Assembly (NCBI GenBank): GCA_041399085.1
Contig: JAWKTM010000099.1
Span: forward strand, 1 to 18,889
Length of the DNA stretch: 18,889 nucleotides
Direction of reading: 5' to 3'
DNA from: JAWKTM01 sp041399085
Lineage (GTDB): Bacteria > Planctomycetota > Planctomycetia > Pirellulales > Pirellulaceae
Shown here in pieces: positions 14,053-18,889 of the stretch. A program made the position numbers and the translations under genes. The notes below the pieces were generated by a model. That model saw only the letters and a list, made by a program, of their open reading frames with translations. It did no database searches and was not told where the DNA came from. Numbering within the stretch: the stretch's first letter is position 1; each line of letters starts with the position of its first letter.

Positions 14053-15327
14053 CTATAGCGTAATTTCCACCACGTCCGGCTCGCGCGACTCAGGCGGCCG
14101 CCGCGTGTCGACCCATTCTTCCGGTTTGAAGTTCTTCGAGTACACGCCGTACTCGTGAAAGGCGATTCGTTTGGCCAGCCGATACGCCCAGCTTCGCTCG
14201 GGGATTTCGCCGCCCGGATTGTATTGCGACGGCCGCGGCGTCATCGCTTCCAATTCGGCCATTGCCGTGCCGCGAGCGGTCGAGTCCTTCGCGCCGTGCT
14301 GTTCGACCAACTGCTTGATGACGTCCGGCCGCTCGAGCACGATGCAGCCGCGCGTGTGCTCGGCCGCCATCCGTCGAAAGTCGCGGAGAAAGCCCGAGTC
14401 GTTGAACACCTCCCGCAGCGGCCGTTCGTCGTGAATCGAGTCCCGCGAAAACTGGATGATCGGACACGGCTCAATATCGCCCCAAGGGCTGATGTGGTGC
14501 GTAAAGCCAGTCGCGGCCGGACAAAGCGCGTGGCCGTCGGCGTCGTAATAGGCGTCAATGATGATGATCGGCTTTTTCACTCGCATGTCGACGACGAATT
14601 GCCGAGCCTGCCGCTGCTGGTCTAGCGTCAAAGCCAGGTCGTCGTTCGATTCCGGGCCGACGGGCCGATAAATGTGAAACCACGTGTACAGCACGCCCAT
14701 CTCGATCAGCCGGTCGACCCAACGTTCCTGCAACAAGTCGTCGAAGTTCGACTGACACAGACTCGTGCAGACGCCCGTCATCACGCGATTGTTCAGACAG
14801 TTTTGCACGCCCTCCATCGACTTGCTCCAGACCTGGTCTCGGCCGCGGCGCACGTCGCTAACGATCTCCGTCCCTTCGATGCTGACCAACGGCGTGACAT
14901 TGCCCAGCCGCCGCAACCGCTTGGCCACTTCGTCCGTGATGAATTGGCCGTTCGTGAAGACCTGAAAATACGCGTCGGGATGAGCTTCCAAAATCTCGAA
15001 CAACTCGCCGTGCATGAACGGCTCGCCGCCCAACAACCCAAAGAACGCGTTCCCCATCGACTTGGCTTCGGTGATCATCCGATTCATCGCCGCCACGTCG
15101 ATCTTTTGCTGCTTGGCCGCGACATCGACCCAGCAGCCTTGGCAGCGGAGATTGCAGCTATTAATGATCGAGATGTACAAGTACGGCGGGAAAAATTGGC
15201 CCTGCCGTAGTCGACGCTTGTGAAGCTGCACGCTGCGCAGTCCCTTGACGCCCATGTTCCATGCCAGCTTCCACAGCAAGCGTTTGTCGGTTTCCAGCAA
15301 CATCCGTTTGGCGAGACGCAAATACAT
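14053..15327 (-). CDS. Radical SAM protein with SPASM-like C-terminal cysteines
   Basis: A 424-residue enzyme. SCNLRCQGCW holds the 4Fe-4S CxxxCxxC at C58, C62 and C65; GGEP at about 100-103 is the SAM-binding step. A second Cys set (C269 in HALCPAATG, C288 in ISPWGDIEPCP, C328 in RGCIVLERP) resembles a SPASM/twitch auxiliary cluster domain, although only part of the usual ligands is clear. The substrate is unknown. It is not an obvious sulfatase maturase, and the sulfatase is 11 kb away. The start at 15327 (MYLRLAKRMLLETDKR) is chosen by family-like content. There is no clear Shine-Dalgarno site, and the open frame upstream to 16008 overlaps pyrC antisense-like and is not credible. It lies 98 bases after pyrC. 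Confidence 0.88.
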   Translation of the reverse strand: MYLRLAKRMLLETDKRLLWKLAWNMGVKGLRSVQLHKRRLRQGQFFPPYLYISIINSCNLRCQGCWVDVAAKQQKIDVAAMNRMITEAKSMGNAFFGLLGGEPFMHGELFEILEAHPDAYFQVFTNGQFITDEVAKRLRRLGNVTPLVSIEGTEIVSDVRRGRDQVWSKSMEGVQNCLNNRVMTGVCTSLCQSNFDDLLQERWVDRLIEMGVLYTWFHIYRPVGPESNDDLALTLDQQRQARQFVVDMRVKKPIIIIDAYYDADGHALCPAATGFTHHISPWGDIEPCPIIQFSRDSIHDERPLREVFNDSGFLRDFRRMAAEHTRGCIVLERPDVIKQLVEQHGAKDSTARGTAMAELEAMTPRPSQYNPGGEIPERSWAYRLAKRIAFHEYGVYSKNFKPEEWVDTRRPPESREPDVVEITL

Positions 15328-15425
15328 GGGCAGGCACGATGGGTGAGCGTGGCGGAGCGGGGAAACAACACCGTTCAGTGTAACCCAGGGGCCGCGTGGT
15401 GCCAGATTGCAAAGTTTGCTTGGCC

Positions 15426-16754
15426 CTACGCCGTCTTCCAATATCCGCCACGAGCGTGGTCGTACTGAGCCTCTTGGCCGGGGCGAGTTTCGTCGATGCG
15501 GCCCTCCCGGAAGACTTCGTGCCCCATGACCCAGGTACGGACGGGCCAGCCGGTAAGCGTCTCGCCGTGCCACGGGCTCCAGCCGCATTTGGTTTGTTGC
15601 TCTTCGTTGCGGATCGTTTGCGTCCGCCGCAGATCGACCAGCACCAAGTCGGCGTCGTAGCCCACGGCGATACGGCCCTTGTTGATGATGTCCCACACGC
15701 GAGCCGGCGCGTCGCACATCCAATGCACGACTTGTTCCAGCGTGCAACGGCCTTGAGCCACTTGATTCAGCAGCAACGCCAGCGAATTTTCGACGGCGGG
15801 CAAACCAGACGGCGACTGCGGGTAAGGCTGCTGCTTCTCGGCCAACGTATGCGGCGCGTGATCCGTGGCGATGACTTGAATGCGGTTGTCCAGCAACGCT
15901 TGCCACAGCGCGGCATTGTCCTCGCGCGTTTTGATCGACGGGTTCATTTGGATCAGCGTTCCAAGTCGCGGGTAGTCGTCGACGCTGAAGAACAGGTGGT
16001 GCGGACACGCTTCGGCCGTGAGCAAATCGGCGTGATCCGCGAACACCGGAATCTCGCCAGCCGTCGACACGTGCAGCACATGAAATCGATGCCGGTGCCG
16101 CTTGGCCAAATCCACCGCCCGCCGCGTGGCGATCAAAGCCGCCTCGTGATCCCGAATCCGCGAATGATCGGCCACGTCGTTTGTGCCAGCGAACTTGGCC
16201 ATATTCGCCCGCACGGTCGATTCGTCTTCACAGTGAGCCGTCAGCGGCAGCGTCGTTTCGGCGAAGATTCGCTCCAGCGCGTCTTGTTCGTCCACCAGCA
16301 AGTCGCCAGTGCTCGAACCGATGAAAATCTTGATTCCCGGCGTGCGTCGCGCGGCTTTCAAATCTTCGACATTGTGCGGCGTGGCGCCGATGTAAAAGCC
16401 ATAATTGACCAAACTCCGCTCGGCCGCCAACGCCAGCTTCTCGTCGATCCGCGCTTGATTGATGGCGTTGGGCTTCGTATTCGGCATCTCGAGAAACGTC
16501 GTGACGCCGCCCTTCGCACAAGCCCGAGACGCGTGCCGCAAATCTTCTTTGTGCGTTAAACCCGGCTCGCGAAAGTGAACCTGGTCATCAATCACGCCAG
16601 GAATTAGATGCAGCCCCGTGGCGTCGACCACTTCATCGACCGCGATCTGCACGGCCGGATCGATGTCGGCGATGCGCGAGCCGTCGATCAACACGTCGAC
16701 TTGCTGACTTCCTTCGGGAAGCACCACCGTGGCATTGCGAATCAGCGTCTTCAT
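15426..16754 (-). CDS. pyrC: Dihydroorotase
   Basis: Cyclises N-carbamoyl-aspartate to dihydroorotate, the third step of de novo pyrimidine synthesis, in the cytoplasm. The 442-residue protein has the amidohydrolase barrel: PGVIDDQVHFREPGLTHK at about 52-69, K142 in GIKIFIGSS as the likely carboxylated metal-bridging lysine, H174 in LTAHCED, HVLHVST near 225-231, and the ATDHAPH loop with D298. The first metal motif is QVH (Q58, H60) rather than the usual HVH. I recall DDQVHFREPG as normal in a subset of class I enzymes, notably from Bacteroidetes, so this is probably a subfamily trait. GGAG lies 12 bases before the ATG. The next gene upstream ends 48 bases away; no other pyr gene is in the window. 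Confidence 0.95.
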   Translation of the reverse strand: MKTLIRNATVVLPEGSQQVDVLIDGSRIADIDPAVQIAVDEVVDATGLHLIPGVIDDQVHFREPGLTHKEDLRHASRACAKGGVTTFLEMPNTKPNAINQARIDEKLALAAERSLVNYGFYIGATPHNVEDLKAARRTPGIKIFIGSSTGDLLVDEQDALERIFAETTLPLTAHCEDESTVRANMAKFAGTNDVADHSRIRDHEAALIATRRAVDLAKRHRHRFHVLHVSTAGEIPVFADHADLLTAEACPHHLFFSVDDYPRLGTLIQMNPSIKTREDNAALWQALLDNRIQVIATDHAPHTLAEKQQPYPQSPSGLPAVENSLALLLNQVAQGRCTLEQVVHWMCDAPARVWDIINKGRIAVGYDADLVLVDLRRTQTIRNEEQQTKCGWSPWHGETLTGWPVRTWVMGHEVFREGRIDETRPGQEAQYDHARGGYWKTA

Positions 16755-16802
16755 AACTCAGCCGATCTCCAACGGAATAAGACGGCCGAGCGCCTGGGTG
16801 GC

Positions 16803-17810
16803 TCAAGCCGCGTGTAGTCCAGCGATCACCGTTTCCAAATACTCGCGCACTCGCCGGGCCAGTTGATCGACGCCGACCGGTTCGGCCGGCCGCGGCACCA
16901 GCGGGGCGAAAATGTTCTCGCAGCATAACGGCATTCGCCGACCTGTAAACGCCACGGGATGCAGCAACCGATAATGGTCGATCTCACCAAAACCCGGCCC
17001 GCAATCTTGATCCTTCGGCCAGTTGCGATGGTCCTTCATACAGAAGCTGCGCACCGTGTCCGCGCAAGCTTCGATATCGGGAATCGGATCCACATCTAGA
17101 TAGTCCATCACGTTGCCGGCGTCATAGTTCACCATCACACCCGGATCATCCACTTCACGAACGATCTCCGCACAAGCTTTGCCAGTACCGGTCTCGCCAC
17201 CGTGTTGTTTGACGACCAGCGTCACATTGTGGTCCCGAGCGATCGGGCCAAGTTGCTTGAACCGCTCGACCCACACCGCGCGATTGCCGCCGCGTGTGTG
17301 GCCAAACGTTAAGACTTGCGGCATCTCGGCCGCGGCCGCTTGCTTGATCCGATGCGTCAGCACTTTCAACCCATCGGGATGTTCTGGATAGATCATCGAG
17401 AACATCATCAACGGCTCCAGCCCCATCTGGCGGCACCGCGCGGCCAATTCGCGAGCCTTCTCGGGCCCGGCGTCCGCGGGCATAACCGGCACGCGCTCAC
17501 CGCCCGCTTCCACGTGCGTCGTACCCCAAGCCACATGTTGATAGCCGGCTGCGCGGATACCTTCCAATGCGCGCTGCAATGGAAACGCGCCATACGGAAG
17601 CGTCATGCAAGCCAACTGAAACTGAGTCGGACGACGGTCGCCGCCCGACGATCCCACGGCATCTTCACCGACGACGATTCGCGATCCGCCCGCCGCCCCG
17701 GCGATGCCCGCCAGACAAAGCCGGGAGAATTGACGCCGCCCGATCCGCAAGACTTCGGATCGAGTGGGTTGCGACGCCCGTGGCGATTGTTTGACTGTGG
17801 GGTGCATCAT
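16803..17810 (-). CDS. Tat-exported sugar phosphate isomerase/epimerase-like TIM-barrel protein
   Basis: A 335-residue protein with a twin-arginine leader (LRIGRRQFSRL, arginines 25-26, then CLAGIAGAAGG). A xylose-isomerase-like (AP endonuclease 2 superfamily) TIM barrel follows from about residue 64: FQLACMTLPYGAFPLQRALEG, AAGYQHVAWG, VLTFGHTRGG, TLVVKQHGG, VMVNYDAGNVMDY, FCMKDHRNW and the final CCENIF. Acid, His and Asp residues at strand ends (H in VKQHGG, D in NYDAGN, D in KDHRN, E in CCENIF) are probable metal ligands. These exported paralogues are numerous in planctomycetes; the sugar substrate is unknown. The ATG at 17810 is chosen because AAGGA lies 5 bases upstream and the leader fits; the frame is open to 17849. 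Its start lies 64 bases after the end of the monooxygenase gene, so they may be co-transcribed. Confidence 0.9.
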   Translation of the reverse strand: MMHPTVKQSPRASQPTRSEVLRIGRRQFSRLCLAGIAGAAGGSRIVVGEDAVGSSGGDRRPTQFQLACMTLPYGAFPLQRALEGIRAAGYQHVAWGTTHVEAGGERVPVMPADAGPEKARELAARCRQMGLEPLMMFSMIYPEHPDGLKVLTHRIKQAAAAEMPQVLTFGHTRGGNRAVWVERFKQLGPIARDHNVTLVVKQHGGETGTGKACAEIVREVDDPGVMVNYDAGNVMDYLDVDPIPDIEACADTVRSFCMKDHRNWPKDQDCGPGFGEIDHYRLLHPVAFTGRRMPLCCENIFAPLVPRPAEPVGVDQLARRVREYLETVIAGLHAA

Positions 17811-17874
17811 AACAGTCCTTCTCCCAAAGTTACGAAATCCGCAAAGCATGTCGTCCAGCGGTTGGCCCGAACGT

Positions 17875-18889
17875 TCAACCGAGTCGCGGACCGGTGGTCA
17901 GTGGAGTCACCGGATTGTCGACGCGGCGCCCTTGCGCGGTGGCCAAGCGGCACTGCTTTAACCTCGGCAACACATAACGACCAAATAACTCACATTCATC
18001 GTGATGGGGATATCCCGACAAGACAAAGGCTCGCATTCCCATATCCGTGTAACGCTGCAACTTCGCCAGCACTTGATCCGGGTCTCCCACAATGGCGCTG
18101 CCACATCCGCTGCGAGCTCGGCCGATTCCCGACCAGATGAAGGGCTCGATGAAACCTTCTTCATCCGCACCGGCACGCAACGCGTTCTGGCGTTCGACGC
18201 CGACGCTGCGCGAGTCTTGCGACATGTGCTTGATCCGCTCGCCCACGGACGCATCAAGCTGCGAAACCAGCCGCCGAGCGGCTTCGCGAGCCTCCGACTC
18301 AGTCTCGCGGACAATCACATGGATGCGCAGGCCAAAGTCGATCTGCCGACCAAACTCGGCGGCGCGACGCGACATGTCCAGCATCGTTTCGGCCAGGCGC
18401 GACTCGGTCTCGGGCCACATCAGAAATACATCACAACACTCGGCGCACAAATCGCGAGCCGGCTCGCTAATACCGCCGAAATACAACAAAGGTCCGCCGT
18501 TCTGTTGATACGGCTTCACCGGCAATGACGGCAGGTCAAAATTATAAAACTCGCCCTGAAACTGAATGTGATCCTGCGTCCAAGCTTGTCGTAAGATTTG
18601 AATCACTTCGCGAGATCGTCGATACCTCGCGGCCGACTCCATTGTTTCGCCCGGCATATCGGACGAAATGATGTTGATCGTCAGTCGGCCTTCGAGCATA
18701 TGATCCAGGCTGGCAATTGCCCGAGCCAACATCGGCGGATGATACTCGCCGCAACGGACGGCGACGAGCAACGAAATCCGCTCGGCCAACGCCGCCATGC
18801 CGCCAGCAAACGTCAATGTATCCTGCCCCGGAACGTAGCCGCTGGGTAGCAAGACATTGTCATAACCCAGCCGATCGGCCCGCAGCACA
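17875..18889 (-). CDS. Luciferase-like (LLM class) flavin-dependent monooxygenase, partial at right edge
   Basis: The frame runs to the edge, so the N-terminus is missing (about 40 residues if it is SsuD-sized, about 380 in total). Visible family features: RLGYDNVLLPSG, AERISLLVAVRCGEYHPPMLARAIASLDHMLEGRLTINII, the FQGEFYNF segment, PLLYFGGISEPARDLCAECCDVFLMWPE, and the terminal MGMRAFVLSGYPHHDECELFGRYVLPRL. This is the alkanesulfonate monooxygenase-like barrel that uses reduced flavin and oxygen. Whether it desulfonates alkanesulfonates is inferred from similarity; it does suggest sulfur or organosulfur use alongside the sulfatase. No flavin reductase or ssu transporter is visible here. Confidence 0.92.
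   Translation of the reverse strand, partial: VLRADRLGYDNVLLPSGYVPGQDTLTFAGGMAALAERISLLVAVRCGEYHPPMLARAIASLDHMLEGRLTINIISSDMPGETMESAARYRRSREVIQILRQAWTQDHIQFQGEFYNFDLPSLPVKPYQQNGGPLLYFGGISEPARDLCAECCDVFLMWPETESRLAETMLDMSRRAAEFGRQIDFGLRIHVIVRETESEAREAARRLVSQLDASVGERIKHMSQDSRSVGVERQNALRAGADEEGFIEPFIWSGIGRARSGCGSAIVGDPDQVLAKLQRYTDMGMRAFVLSGYPHHDECELFGRYVLPRLKQCRLATAQGRRVDNPVTPLTTGPRLG

Noticed and set aside
14053..15327. Radical SAM gene as an anaerobic sulfatase-maturing enzyme
   Set aside because: Far from the sulfatase, and the C-terminal Cys set does not clearly match the full seven-Cys pattern of that enzyme.
15328..16008. N-terminal extension of the radical SAM frame
   Set aside because: Overlaps pyrC on the same strand in another frame and is low-complexity Arg/Ala-rich; homology-like sequence begins at MYLRLAKRM.

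Overview
The window looks like chromosomal DNA of a planctomycete, probably Pirellulales-like. This rests on a GC-rich base composition, a secreted formylglycine sulfatase, a twin-arginine-exported sugar-isomerase-like protein and alpha/beta hydrolase, a DUF1598-type secreted protein, a Tyr/Cys-rich mini-protein, and HEAT, PDZ and CARDB proteins with signal peptides. The phylum is inferred from gene content; no rRNA or tRNA gene is present.

Left part (1-7055). A probable gene start runs off the left edge on the minus strand (1-38). After a gene-free divergent gap comes a secreted HEAT-repeat protein (+, 591-1847). It converges on a sulfatase (-, 1978-3522), with an intrinsic terminator between them. 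Next is a translationally coupled minus-strand pair: an Asp-box (BNR) beta-propeller (3984-5099) and a small MoaD/ThiS-like protein ending in Gly-Gly (3691-3987). Divergent from this pair are a Rdx/SelW-like CxxC protein (+, 5287-5583) and a Tat-exported alpha/beta hydrolase (+, 5653-6810). The hydrolase is followed by a 14-bp tandem repeat, a palindromic repeat pair and a strong bidirectional terminator.

Middle part (7056-11273). Three secreted proteins lie on the minus strand: a low-complexity/CARDB protein (7056-8564), a Tyr/Cys-rich mini-protein (8942-9325) and a PDZ protein (9562-10149). Divergent from them is an AT-richer island (about 51% GC by hand count over 10321-10740) carrying xisH and a frame-disrupted xisI, preceded by a perfect palindrome.

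Right part (11274-18889). Everything is on the minus strand: a DUF1598-like secreted protein, a secreted two-module protein, a radical SAM/SPASM-like enzyme, dihydroorotase (pyrC), a Tat-exported sugar phosphate isomerase/epimerase-like protein, and a luciferase-like monooxygenase cut by the right edge. Genes from 18889 down to about 13252 are closely spaced and may be one transcript.

The points most worth a second look are the XisH/XisI pair with a -1 frame break, the coupled Gly-Gly beta-grasp/beta-propeller pair, and the 30-bp palindromic repeat shared between 6903-6932 and 13191-13220. I found no CRISPR array, prophage, transposase or complete defence island.
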